Shown here: one piece after another, positions 1 to 6,753 of the stretch
How the letters are laid out: the number at the start of each line of letters is the position of its first letter
Position numbering within the stretch: position 1 is the stretch's first letter
NCBI GenBank assembly: GCA_034435675.1
Contig: DAOTWP010000335.1
Coordinates: 1 to 10,529, forward strand
DNA: 10,529 nucleotides
Reading direction: 5' to 3'
DNA from: DAOTWP01 sp034435675
GTDB lineage: Bacteria; Chloroflexota; Anaerolineae; Aggregatilineales; Phototrophicaceae
Made by a program: the position numbers and the translations under genes
Notes under the pieces: generated by a model
Databases searched by the model: none
Seen by the model: only the letters and a program-made list of their open reading frames with translations
Told to the model about the DNA's origin: nothing

Positions 1-108
1 GCGCAGCACGGAGCCAAACAGCCACAGCCGGACAATGTGGTGCCGTTCGCAGAATTCCCGCAGCGCGTCATACGGGATGGGGATGGCGGTTTGGATCGGG
101 TGGATCAT
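1..108 (-). CDS. mntA: MntA-type nucleotidyltransferase antitoxin, second copy, N-terminal part only (cut by window edge)
   Basis: This is the first 36 codons of a minimal nucleotidyltransferase, reading leftwards off the window. The ATG is at 108-106. The peptide begins MIHPIQTAIPIPYDALREFC and reaches the nucleotide-binding Gly-Ser (LFGSVLR) before the sequence ends. The catalytic DxD is not visible. It matches the complete copy at 807-487 at every compared base except one substitution (Glu18 here, Ala20 there) and a missing 6-base unit, so the peptide has two fewer residues (one Ile-Pro pair less). It starts 32 bases after the hepT stop codon and on the same strand, so it is probably co-transcribed with hepT. 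It could be an extra antitoxin for that HepT, the first gene of a second MntA/HepT unit, or a truncated duplicate. The window cannot decide between these. Confidence 0.75.
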   Translation of the reverse strand, partial: MIHPIQTAIPIPYDALREFCERHHIVRLWLFGSVLR

Positions 109-120
109 GGTCAAGCGCTC
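1..120. repeat. Direct repeat, left copy (mntA start region)
   Basis: Bases 1 to about 120 repeat bases 694 to about 820 in the same orientation. Within the coding part there is one substitution (T at the AATTCCC site, G in the other copy) and one 6-base deletion relative to the right copy. Similarity fades just upstream of the start codon (TCAAGCGCTCA here, TCAGGCGCTCA there). The repeat continues beyond the left edge of the window, so its full length is unknown. Confidence 0.9.
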
Positions 121-140
121 ATGGCATACAGTGCCAGAAA

Positions 141-503
141 TTATATATCGCCCGGTTCTTCTGGTGGAGTTGTCCGCAGGATGGTATCAAGCTTCTCAAT
201 CAGTGGCGCTAAATCATTGGTTATGGTTGACCAGATGACCTCCAGCTTGACTGCGTCATAACCGTGTACGATCCACTGCCGCATCCCAATAATCTGATCC
301 CACGCGATCTGTGGGTGCAGGGTACGGGTTTCTTTGGTAATTTTTGCTGCTGCCTCGCCGATGATTTGCAGCGCATAGGAAACAGCATAGGTGAAATACA
401 GGTCTGTGCCTATATCCTGTTCGGTGTGCCCCTCAGCGAATTTCAACGCATTCCTCGCAGCATCGCGCATATGAAGCAGGCGAAGCTCATCCCGCTCGTT
501 CAT
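141..503 (-). CDS. hepT: HepT-like HEPN-domain toxin ribonuclease (DUF86)
   Basis: This 120-residue all-helical protein is of the HepT/DUF86 family, the toxin of the MntA/HepT (type VII) toxin-antitoxin system. The family motif RX4HXY is intact as R75-QWIV-H80-G-Y82. In characterised members Arg and His form the ribonuclease site, and the Tyr is the residue that MntA modifies with AMP. The length is normal for the family. The start at 503 overlaps the last 17 bases of mntA (stop at 489-487) and is preceded by AGGTGA three bases upstream, which points to translational coupling with the antitoxin made first. The acidic Pro-rich tail (TTPPEEPGDI) is not part of the core fold. Family assignment is from motif, size and gene pairing. 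The actual RNA target (tRNA or mRNA) cannot be read from the sequence. Confidence 0.88.
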   Translation of the reverse strand: MNERDELRLLHMRDAARNALKFAEGHTEQDIGTDLYFTYAVSYALQIIGEAAAKITKETRTLHPQIAWDQIIGMRQWIVHGYDAVKLEVIWSTITNDLAPLIEKLDTILRTTPPEEPGDI

Positions 504-807
504 AGATCACCTGCGCGGTTTGCATCACACGCTTCTGAATGTACTTGCTTAACGATTTCGGCGTGGTCAGGTCAACTGGACGCCCAAAGATTTCCTCCAA
601 CTCCAGTTTCCAGGTATGGAATGCCAGCCCCGGCACGTGGTCAGGGTCGAACTGCACCAGCACGTCCACGTCGCTGTCCGGGCGGAAGTCGTCGCGCAGC
701 ACGGAGCCAAACAGCCACAGCCGGACAATGTGGTGCCGTTCGCAGAATGCCCGCAGCGCGTCATACGGGATGGGGATGGGGATGGCGGTTTGGATCGGGT
801 GGATCAT
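487..807 (-). CDS. mntA: MntA-type minimal nucleotidyltransferase antitoxin
   Basis: This 106-residue MNT-fold protein of the DNA polymerase beta superfamily is the expected antitoxin of HepT. The catalytic signature GSX10DXD is complete: G34-S35, then D46-V-D48, with a third acidic residue at D79 (RPVDL). Characterised MntA proteins use ATP to AMPylate the Tyr of the HepT RX4HXY motif and so block the RNase. All residues needed for that are present here, so this copy is predicted to be active. The N-terminus carries an Ile-Pro run (residues 9-14) encoded by tandem hexanucleotides. The start at 807 gives the usual short leader before the helix that precedes the GS motif. No strong Shine-Dalgarno is visible. 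Its 3' end overlaps hepT by 17 bases. A second, nearly identical copy begins at 108. Confidence 0.9.
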   Translation of the reverse strand: MIHPIQTAIPIPIPYDALRAFCERHHIVRLWLFGSVLRDDFRPDSDVDVLVQFDPDHVPGLAFHTWKLELEEIFGRPVDLTTPKSLSKYIQKRVMQTAQVIYERAG

Positions 808-820
808 GATCAGGCGCTCA
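694..820. repeat. Direct repeat, right copy (mntA start region)
   Basis: This is the partner of the repeat at 1-120, offset by 693 bases. It contains three tandem GGGGAT-like hexamers (around 770-787) where the left copy has two, which changes the number of Ile-Pro pairs in MntA. The near identity implies a very recent duplication or gene conversion. Confidence 0.9.
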
Positions 821-838
821 CTACATTCAACACCTGTT

Positions 839-844
839 ATTATA
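839..844 (-). promoter_or_regulatory. Candidate -10 box for mntA-hepT
   Basis: The minus strand reads a perfect TATAAT at 844-839, in the 42-base gap between the exporter stop codon (852-850) and the mntA start (807). No convincing -35 element sits 16-18 bases upstream. The box could give the toxin-antitoxin unit its own transcript in addition to read-through from the exporter operon. Confidence 0.4.
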
Positions 845-849
845 CACCG

Positions 850-1638
850 CTAACTCCCCGTGCTGCTGTAATGCCGCAAGCCCCAGCGCCACAGGCGGTA
901 CGCCAGCAGCATGAACAGCGCCGCGACCACCGGTGCCAGCCATGCCAGCAGCCCGACATCCTGCCCGATCAGGTAGCTCGCCGGGTAGAACGATGCCAGC
1001 CCGTAGGGGATGATCAACGTCAGCACAATGCCGATGGCGCGCGGGTAAATCGTCAGCGGGTACTGCGCGAACAGGTGGTTCTCGAACACCACGCGCGTTA
1101 CGGGCACGCTTTCCACAATCCAGAAGGCGCTCACGCAGGTTATCAGGTTCAGGGCGATGAAGATCACCCCGCCGCTGATGACCATCACCAGCGTATAGAC
1201 GACGTTCAGCACGGTCAGCGGAATGCCCAGCGCGCCCCAACTGGTGACCACCAGCACCAGCCCGACCAGAAAATTGCCGATGCCGTCATGACAGAAGCGG
1301 TCTGCCAGCAGGTGAAACAGCGGGTCAATCGGGCGCACCAGAAAGCGGTCAAACATGCCCGTGCGAATATACTGACGCCCAAGTGTCCACAGATTATCGG
1401 CAAACATATGGTTGATGCTTTTCGCCAGCGTCACAAAGCCGTAGATCAGCCAGATTTGCGGCAGCGTCCAGCCGTTCAGGTCGGGCACATTCTGCATCAC
1501 CACCCACACCGAGAGCAGCGTCGCCCCTTGAAACGCGACGGTGGAAAACGCGCCGATCAGGAAATTGACGCGGTATTCCATCAGAATTTTGAAGCGCTGA
1601 AGCAGGAAAACCCGGTACAGTTCCGCGTAGCGTGTCAT
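850..1638 (-). CDS. ABC-2 type transporter permease (ABC2_membrane_6 / COG3694 type)
   Basis: This 262-residue membrane protein with about six hydrophobic helices (roughly 24-48, 60-78, 118-137, 143-170, 200-218, 228-247) is the second permease of the exporter. Recognisable family features are the cytoplasmic IRTGMFDRFLVRPIDPL segment (91-107), typical of COG3694 permeases and a likely contact site for the ATPase, and the YPLTIYP (193-199) and IPYGLASFYPA (210-220) segments before the last helices. It starts four bases after the stop of the first permease. The TGA of that gene lies within the GGTGAG ribosome-binding region of this one, so translation is coupled. It should form a heterodimeric channel with the 2449-1643 product. 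The substrate is unknown: genes of this type are often annotated as uncharacterised or drug exporters. Confidence 0.88.
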   Translation of the reverse strand: MTRYAELYRVFLLQRFKILMEYRVNFLIGAFSTVAFQGATLLSVWVVMQNVPDLNGWTLPQIWLIYGFVTLAKSINHMFADNLWTLGRQYIRTGMFDRFLVRPIDPLFHLLADRFCHDGIGNFLVGLVLVVTSWGALGIPLTVLNVVYTLVMVISGGVIFIALNLITCVSAFWIVESVPVTRVVFENHLFAQYPLTIYPRAIGIVLTLIIPYGLASFYPASYLIGQDVGLLAWLAPVVAALFMLLAYRLWRWGLRHYSSTGS

Positions 1639-1642
1639 GTTC

Positions 1643-2449
1643 TCACCCCCCCTGCACCGTCACCCGCCGCACCGCGATGCTGAATGCCCAGCGCGAAAAC
1701 AGCACCAGCCCGACCAGCCAGAGCGCCTGCACGGCAAAACGCCCCAGCGCCTCGCCCGGCGGAATCACACCGCTGAGCAGTCCAATCGGGACATACTTGA
1801 TCTGTGCGAAGGGCAGCGCGTAGCAGATGGACTGCAACCAGTCCGGCATGATATTCAGCGGAATCAACTCGCCGCTGAGGAACTGGATGGCGCTGTAGAT
1901 CAGCACGGACAAGCCCCATACCTCGGTGGTGTAGAAGGTCACACACGCCAGCGCCCAGTTAAAGAAGAAGGCAATCGCGTTGCCAAGCAGCAGCGAAATC
2001 AGGAATACCCCGTACACCAGCGGGTCCCCCGGCAGCCGCGCGCCCATCAGCAGCGCCAGCAGGAGCAGCGGCAGGGCGAACAGCAGCGCCATGATCTGCT
2101 GCCCGACGGCGTCCATATAGCGCGCCAGTTGGAAATCCACCGGGCGCAGCATTTCGGTGATGATCACCCCTTCGCGCACGCCGTAACCGATATACCAGAC
2201 CGGGTCGCCGCCCTCAATGGGGATGGCGCGCGCCAGCAGCACATACGTGATCATCTGCGTGAAGACCAGCCCGCCCAGTGTGTCTGCGCCGGCATAGACC
2301 GCCTGCCAGAAGTAGAAGAAGATCACCATGCCGATTGCATTGGCAAACCAGCTCATCCAGACAAAGCCGCGATAAGCAAGCCACAGTTTGGGCACCAGCA
2401 AGCCAAAACCGCTGTAGATGCTGAGTTGTTTACGCAGATAAGCCGTCAT
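1643..2449 (-). CDS. ABC-2 type transporter permease (ABC2_membrane_6 / COG4587 type)
   Basis: This 268-residue membrane protein with about six hydrophobic segments (roughly 28-50, 60-74, 115-136, 145-170, 177-197, 237-258) is the first permease of the exporter. The VREGVIITEMLRPVDFQL segment (91-108) between helices 2 and 3 resembles the coupling region of COG4587 permeases. The LSGELIPLNIMPDWL stretch (191-205) followed by ALPFAQIKYVPIGLLSG is the typical family ending before the last helix. It begins ten bases after the ATPase stop codon, with AAGGAG five bases before the ATG and overlapping that stop. This spacing and the shared strand make one operon with the ATPase (3497-2460) and the second permease (1638-850). 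Substrate unknown. Confidence 0.88.
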   Translation of the reverse strand: MTAYLRKQLSIYSGFGLLVPKLWLAYRGFVWMSWFANAIGMVIFFYFWQAVYAGADTLGGLVFTQMITYVLLARAIPIEGGDPVWYIGYGVREGVIITEMLRPVDFQLARYMDAVGQQIMALLFALPLLLLALLMGARLPGDPLVYGVFLISLLLGNAIAFFFNWALACVTFYTTEVWGLSVLIYSAIQFLSGELIPLNIMPDWLQSICYALPFAQIKYVPIGLLSGVIPPGEALGRFAVQALWLVGLVLFSRWAFSIAVRRVTVQGG

Positions 2450-2459
2450 CGCGACTCCT

Positions 2460-3497
2460 TCAGGCGTGCGCGGCTGGGGTGGCTGCCGCCGCTGCTGGCG
2501 CGGGTGCGCCGTTTTTCAGCGCGCCGCTGTAAATCTGCTTGATGATGCCCGATAAATCCGGCTCCTGAATGGAGAAGTCCAGCACCTCGACCTGCTGCAT
2601 CAGCGCCTGCGCCACACTGCTGGCGCTGGCACGGGTGCGGTCAAAGCGCACGCGCACGCGGCGTTCCTGCGCGTCCTGCACCTCTGCGCCGGGCGGCAGG
2701 CTGATCGCGCCAATCGGGTGCGCTGTCTCGAAGGCGATTTCGCGGTATTTGCCGAAACGGTCTTTGATGGTACTCAGCGCGCCGTCGTAGATGATCTTGC
2801 CCGCGTCGATGATCAGCACCCGCTGGCACAATTCTTCGATGTCCCCCAGGTCGTGCGTCGTCAGAATCACGGTAGACTGCTTGCTCTGGTTCTGCGCCCG
2901 GATGAAGGCGCGAATACGTTCCTTGACCAGCAAGTCCAGCCCGATCGTTGGCTCATCCAGATAGACCACCTCCGGCTCGTGAATCAGCGTGGCGGCGAGT
3001 TCGGCGCGCATCTTCTGCCCCAGCGACATATTGCGGATCGGCTGGTGCATGATTTCGCCCAGTTCCAGTGTTTCGCTGAATTCCGCAAGGAGCTGTTTAT
3101 AGCGCGCGGGGTCCACCTGATAAATCTTCGCCACCATGTTCAGCGACTCGATCAGCGCCAGATCCCACCACAACTGCGTGCGCTGCCCAAAGACCACGCC
3201 AATCTGCCGCGCGTTGGCGACGCGCTGGCGGTGCGGGTCCCGCTCCAGCACGCGCACGCTGCCGCCGGTGGGCAGCAGAATGCCGGTCAGCATCTTGATC
3301 GTGGTGGATTTGCCCGCGCCGTTGACGCCGATGTAGCCGACCATTTCGCCGCGTTCCACGCTGAACGAGATGCCGTCCACCGCGACCTTGTCCTCGTAAG
3401 CGGGGGCAAACAGCGCCCGCACCGCGCCCACCACGCCGGGCTGCTTGCGCACAATGCGGTAGACCTTGCGCAGGTCGTTAACCTCGATTACTGCCAT
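2460..3497 (-). CDS. ABC transporter ATP-binding protein (COG4586 type)
   Basis: This 345-residue nucleotide-binding subunit powers the two permeases encoded downstream. Motifs in order: Walker A GVNGAGKST (57-65), Q-loop Gln105 (VVFGQRTQLWWDL), signature MSLGQKMR (157-164, a family variant of LSGGQ), Walker B VVYLDEP (177-183) with catalytic Glu182, D-loop GLD (186-188), and H-loop His215 (LTTHD). The extended N-terminus before Walker A (residues 12-40) and the C-terminal domain after about residue 250 fit the long ATPases of ABC-2 exporters of the COG4586 type. An Ala/Pro-rich tail (331-345) looks like disordered linker. All catalytic residues are intact. The start at 3497 gives the normal MAVIEVNDLRKVYR opening. 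The Shine-Dalgarno is weak. Confidence 0.93.
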   Translation of the reverse strand: MAVIEVNDLRKVYRIVRKQPGVVGAVRALFAPAYEDKVAVDGISFSVERGEMVGYIGVNGAGKSTTIKMLTGILLPTGGSVRVLERDPHRQRVANARQIGVVFGQRTQLWWDLALIESLNMVAKIYQVDPARYKQLLAEFSETLELGEIMHQPIRNMSLGQKMRAELAATLIHEPEVVYLDEPTIGLDLLVKERIRAFIRAQNQSKQSTVILTTHDLGDIEELCQRVLIIDAGKIIYDGALSTIKDRFGKYREIAFETAHPIGAISLPPGAEVQDAQERRVRVRFDRTRASASSVAQALMQQVEVLDFSIQEPDLSGIIKQIYSGALKNGAPAPAAAAATPAAHA

Positions 3498-3605
3498 GCG
3501 ATGTCACTTTCTGATTTCCCTATGCCAGCGGTGTGAACCGGACGGGCGCGCCACCAGCGCTGGTCATCGGGGCAGCGTGCGCCGCGATGGTTTGATGGCG
3601 CTGTC

Positions 3606-3614
3606 ATTGTAGCA
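3606..3614 (-). promoter_or_regulatory. Candidate extended -10 promoter for the exporter operon
   Basis: The minus strand reads TGCTACAAT at 3614-3606, an extended -10 (TGn plus TACAAT, five of six to consensus). It lies about 110 bases upstream of the ATPase start. The -35 region is poor (TTATGC at 3634-3629), as is common for extended -10 promoters. Exactly the same nine bases occur at 9043-9051 before the plus-strand gene at 9106. Confidence 0.45.
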
Positions 3615-3738
3615 GACGCGCGCGCGGGGCATAAGGGTTCATTACTCGTGAACATGGGGCAGGGGGGCGTAAGCAGTCGTCAGCTTTCGCGCGCTGTTCG
3701 GTGGCGCGGTTGCGACGCTGCACGTACCATAGTCCTAA

Positions 3739-3768
3739 GAGACATTAATGAACTTCGGGCGGTATAAA
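3739..3768 (+). promoter_or_regulatory. Candidate sigma70-type promoter for the surface-protein gene
   Basis: GAGACA (3739-3744, four of six to TTGACA) and TATAAA (3763-3768, five of six to TATAAT) are 18 bases apart. They lie about 65 bases upstream of the ATG at 3834, in the right direction. A modest 6-bp stem (TCCCTG at 3788-3793 with CAGGGA at 3807-3812) would lie in the 5' leader. Confidence 0.4.
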
Positions 3769-3833
3769 TTTGTATCGATCATCAGAATCCCTGGGCGAAC
3801 TATGCACAGGGAAGTGAGAGGATACTTGCCGGT

Positions 3834-6572
3834 ATGCAGCGATATTATTGGAAACTCGTGATCATGCTCTGCGCGGCACTGCTGTTGGTGCTGCCGTCTC
3901 CGGCGCAGACGCAGGAGTCCGGCACAGGCGCGAACCCGGCACCGAACTATACCGTTGCATTTCAGGGCAGCACCTATGATGGCACGGCAACAATCTTTAC
4001 CTATGTGGTGACCGGTATGGGTATCCCCACCGCGCTGAGCCATTTTGACCTTGAGATTCCACACTGCTCCCCCCTGCTGGAATTGATCGGTTTCAGCCCT
4101 ACCGACGCCGTGGAACTGGGCATTGATCCTACGACGGGTGTGGATGGCATCAAGTGGGATCTGCCGTTGGGCGAAGCGGAGAGCCGGACCTACAGTGTCA
4201 CCTTTCTGGGCTATGTGGCAGAAGGAGAAATTACCGCTGCGGTCAAGAACGGGGATGGCTTCTTTACGATTACCGTGCCCGGTCCTTCGTGCGCTCAGCC
4301 AGAACTGGAGCTTGAGAAGTATGTTTCGATTGATGGCGGGATCACATGGCACGCTGCCGACACCGCGCCTGGCATCGAAGCGCAGCCGGACGGACAGGTG
4401 TGGTATCGCTTTGTGCTGCACAACACGGGCAATGTGCCGCTCAACAGCCTGACGCTGACCGATAACCTGCTCGACACAGGCGCGTGTGTGCTGCCTGCGC
4501 TTCTGGAAGCGGATGCCAGCGCGGAATGCGTGCTGGGACCCTTTACAGCCGCCGCAGGGACTCACACCAATGTGGCTACAGCGTCGGGGCAGTACCAGAC
4601 GCTCACAGCAGCCGACACGGACAGCGCCAGTTATTTCACCGGCGTGAATCCTGCGGTGACACTGAAGAAGTATGTCGCTGTAGGCGGCGGCACAAACTGG
4701 GTTGACGCCGACACCGCGCCCGGTGCAGAAACGCTGGTGGATACCCCGGTGTTGTTCCGGCTGGTTGTTACCAACAGCGGCAATGTGCCGCTGACAGCCA
4801 TCACCCTGACCGATACCCTGCTGGACACCGCGAGCTGCATACTTCCGGCTGCACTGGAACCCGGTCTGTCATTTGAATGCATTCTGGGACCGCTGCTGGC
4901 GCAAAGCGGCTTGCACACCAACAGCGCCAGCGTAACCGCGCTGGGCGGCAGCGTTACGGTTACAGCGACGGACACTGCCAGTTACACAGGCTTAACTCAG
5001 CCGGTCATCATCAACGGGTTCATCGTCGCGTTCATCAGCCGTGTGTACGCCAACGGGCAGACAATTTTCACCTATACAGTCACCGGAACCGGTGTGCCGC
5101 CTGATCTGAGCCACTTTGACCTTGAGATTCCGCTCTGTGCGACGCCGCTGGCAGTGACCGCCTATCTGCCCACAGAAGCGGTTGATTTTGGCATTGACCC
5201 CACGACCGGCATCAACGGCATCAAATGGGATTTGCCGCTGGGCATGAATGCCAGCCGCACCTATTCGATCACATTTGCCGGGAATGTTGCGCAGGGCACC
5301 GTGCTGGCGGCAGTCAAGGGCGGAAATGGCTTTCAGGCGGTGCTGGTCCCCGGACCTGCGTGTGAAGTCGCCTCAATTGACCTGGAAAAGTATGTCTCGC
5401 TGGATGGCGGCAGCACCTGGCTTGATGCCGATACGCTCCCCGGTCCAGATGCAGAACTCACCGGCAGTGTGCAGTTCCGCTTTGCAGTAACCAATGACGG
5501 CACCAGTGAACTCAGCGGCATACGTTTGACAGATAATCTGCTTGACCTGAGTTCATGCAGCATTCCTGCCACGCTGCCCGCAGGCGCATTTTTTGAATGC
5601 ATCATTGGTCCGCTGCCTGTGACCGCAGGGCAGCATACCAACGTCGCTACCGTTCAGGGGTTATTTGCGGATGGCAGCGGGTTAACTGTTGACAGCGACA
5701 GCGCCAGCTATTTCGGCGGCGACCGACCGATGATTGATGTCGAAGGTTTTGTTTCCAGCAATGGCGGAGCCACCTGGATTGACGCGGATGCCGCGCCGGG
5801 GCTGCTGGTCGAAATTGGCGCACAGGTGTCGTATCTGTTGACCATCACCAATACCGGCACTGTCACGCTCACGGCACTGGCGCTCAGCGACAGTCTCTAC
5901 GATCTGAGCGGCTGTGTTATCCCGGCTGAACTCCCGCCCGATGCCAGTTTCAACTGTATGATCGGCTCCTTCACGGCGCTGGAAGGATCGCAGACGAACA
6001 CAACCACAGTCAGCGCTGCTGCGGGCACGGTCAGCGTGAGCGACACGGACAGCACCAGTTACACTGGCGCGGAAATCACCCCGGATGAGCAGATCATTAT
6101 CATCATTGAAGGACCTGTACGCGCGATCAACGCTAACATTATCGTTATTTACGATTTCGAGATCGAACTCTCTCCCGATGATCCGCTGCTGGTGATCATT
6201 CAGGTTGGCGATCTGATCCGCGTTGAAGGCGCTTTCTCCGGCAGTGTGATTGTGGTAATCACACTGGTTTTTGTGGATGTGGATGTCGTGGTGGAAAACG
6301 GTGCGGTCTGGCGCGACAGCGGCGACTGTGCCAACCCACCCCCACCCTGGGCACCCGCGGTGGGCTGGCGGGCGCGCTGTGAGGGCAGTTCGGCAGGCAG
6401 CACGCAGGGGGGCGGCAGCCCTGGCGGAAATGGCGGCGGGGGAAATGGCGACCAGCTCGTAATCTGCCATGTTTCGCCGGGCAATGGACAGCGCCAGACG
6501 ATTACGGTAGACCGCAGCGCATGGGAAAACGAGCACAGCAGGCACGGCGACACTCTGGGTCCGTGCCGTTAG
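3834..6572 (+). CDS. Secreted modular repeat protein (DUF11-like repeats, A-B-B-A-B-B architecture)
   Basis: This 912-residue exported protein of unknown specific function has a signal peptide: charged MQRYYWK, a hydrophobic core to about residue 20, and likely cleavage after SPA (24). Module A (38-153 and 394-510) has the conserved GIDPTTG-DGIKWDLPLG and SHFDLEIP segments. Module B (157-268, 275-385, 515-627, 634-744) has a DUF11-like pattern: EKYVS-DGG-TW-DAD-APG, a TN-GNVPL turn, LTD-LLD, and a closing TNVAT...SY. Each B has two Cys exactly 14 residues apart (218/232, 335/349, 575/589, 694/708), and each A has two Cys 75 apart (78/153, 435/510), probably disulfides. Residues 751-848 form an Ile/Val-rich module resembling DUF5666 (GPVRAIN...VGDLIRVEG). 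A Gly/Ser linker (850-872) leads to a C-terminal CHVSPG...HGDTLGPC motif seen in many secreted bacterial proteins. There is no LPxTG or membrane anchor. An adhesive or envelope role is inference. Confidence 0.85.
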   Translation: MQRYYWKLVIMLCAALLLVLPSPAQTQESGTGANPAPNYTVAFQGSTYDGTATIFTYVVTGMGIPTALSHFDLEIPHCSPLLELIGFSPTDAVELGIDPTTGVDGIKWDLPLGEAESRTYSVTFLGYVAEGEITAAVKNGDGFFTITVPGPSCAQPELELEKYVSIDGGITWHAADTAPGIEAQPDGQVWYRFVLHNTGNVPLNSLTLTDNLLDTGACVLPALLEADASAECVLGPFTAAAGTHTNVATASGQYQTLTAADTDSASYFTGVNPAVTLKKYVAVGGGTNWVDADTAPGAETLVDTPVLFRLVVTNSGNVPLTAITLTDTLLDTASCILPAALEPGLSFECILGPLLAQSGLHTNSASVTALGGSVTVTATDTASYTGLTQPVIINGFIVAFISRVYANGQTIFTYTVTGTGVPPDLSHFDLEIPLCATPLAVTAYLPTEAVDFGIDPTTGINGIKWDLPLGMNASRTYSITFAGNVAQGTVLAAVKGGNGFQAVLVPGPACEVASIDLEKYVSLDGGSTWLDADTLPGPDAELTGSVQFRFAVTNDGTSELSGIRLTDNLLDLSSCSIPATLPAGAFFECIIGPLPVTAGQHTNVATVQGLFADGSGLTVDSDSASYFGGDRPMIDVEGFVSSNGGATWIDADAAPGLLVEIGAQVSYLLTITNTGTVTLTALALSDSLYDLSGCVIPAELPPDASFNCMIGSFTALEGSQTNTTTVSAAAGTVSVSDTDSTSYTGAEITPDEQIIIIIEGPVRAINANIIVIYDFEIELSPDDPLLVIIQVGDLIRVEGAFSGSVIVVITLVFVDVDVVVENGAVWRDSGDCANPPPPWAPAVGWRARCEGSSAGSTQGGGSPGGNGGGGNGDQLVICHVSPGNGQRQTITVDRSAWENEHSRHGDTLGPCR

Positions 6573-6577
6573 CGCGG

Positions 6578-6620
6578 CAGGGGCGTTCCGGGTGGCACAT
6601 CCGCGCGCCCCTGTGTTTCT
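6578..6620 (+). terminator. Intrinsic terminator after the surface-protein gene
   Basis: A perfect 8-bp outer stem (CAGGGGCG at 6578-6585 with CGCCCCTG at 6606-6613) encloses a second stem (CGGGTG at 6589-6594 with CATCCG at 6598-6603, one G-T pair, GCA loop). It is followed by TGTTTCTC. It begins six bases after the stop codon at 6572. The outer stem also belongs to the GGGGCG-type palindrome family seen at 10252-10279. Confidence 0.6.
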
Positions 6621-6667
6621 CACGCGCGGCGGGCACGCCAGCTAGGCAGCACAACACCACAAGCGAA

Positions 6668-6707
6668 AACGGTGCAGGCACATCCGCTGTGTTCCGCACC
6701 GTTCTGT
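6668..6707. terminator. Hairpin between convergent genes, probable bidirectional terminator
   Basis: AACGGTGC (6668-6675) pairs perfectly with GCACCGTT (6696-6703). Inner GG/CC and CACA/TGTG pairs lengthen the stem. Reading rightwards it is followed by CTGTTTA. Reading leftwards, as downstream of the J-protein gene, it is followed by a short T run before CGC. The placement between two converging genes supports a terminator for both, chiefly for the minus-strand J-protein gene ending at 6754. Confidence 0.55.
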
Positions 6708-6753
6708 TTATGCGCTGGTTTCATCCTCTGCGGCGGTGCATCACCCCAGACTG

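Larger units (their letters stand above)
3498..3833. other. Divergent intergenic region, no gene seen
   Basis: These 336 bases separate the minus-strand exporter operon from the plus-strand surface-protein gene. Apart from the two candidate promoters and the small leader stem described separately, I see no coding frame with a credible start, no RNA gene and no long repeat. A GC-rich alternating stretch (CGCGCGCG, about 3618-3625) marks its middle. Confidence 0.6.

Noticed and set aside
616..1683. Long plus-strand frame (355 codons) opposite the second permease and mntA
   Set aside because: It is antisense to well-supported genes, rich in His/Gln/Arg/Pro with no motif. It is a by-product of high third-position GC.
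1637..3536. Plus-strand frames of 301 and 272 codons (1637-2542, 2718-3536) opposite the first permease and the ATPase
   Set aside because: Same compositional artefact. The minus-strand genes have clear ABC transporter motifs.
3735..4565. Minus-strand 276-codon frame over the start of the surface-protein gene
   Set aside because: Arg/His/Gln-rich shadow without motifs. It overlaps the signal peptide and module A of the real gene.
5682..6623. Minus-strand 313-codon frame over the end of the surface-protein gene
   Set aside because: Antisense to conserved B modules and the C-terminal motif. No ribosome site or family features.
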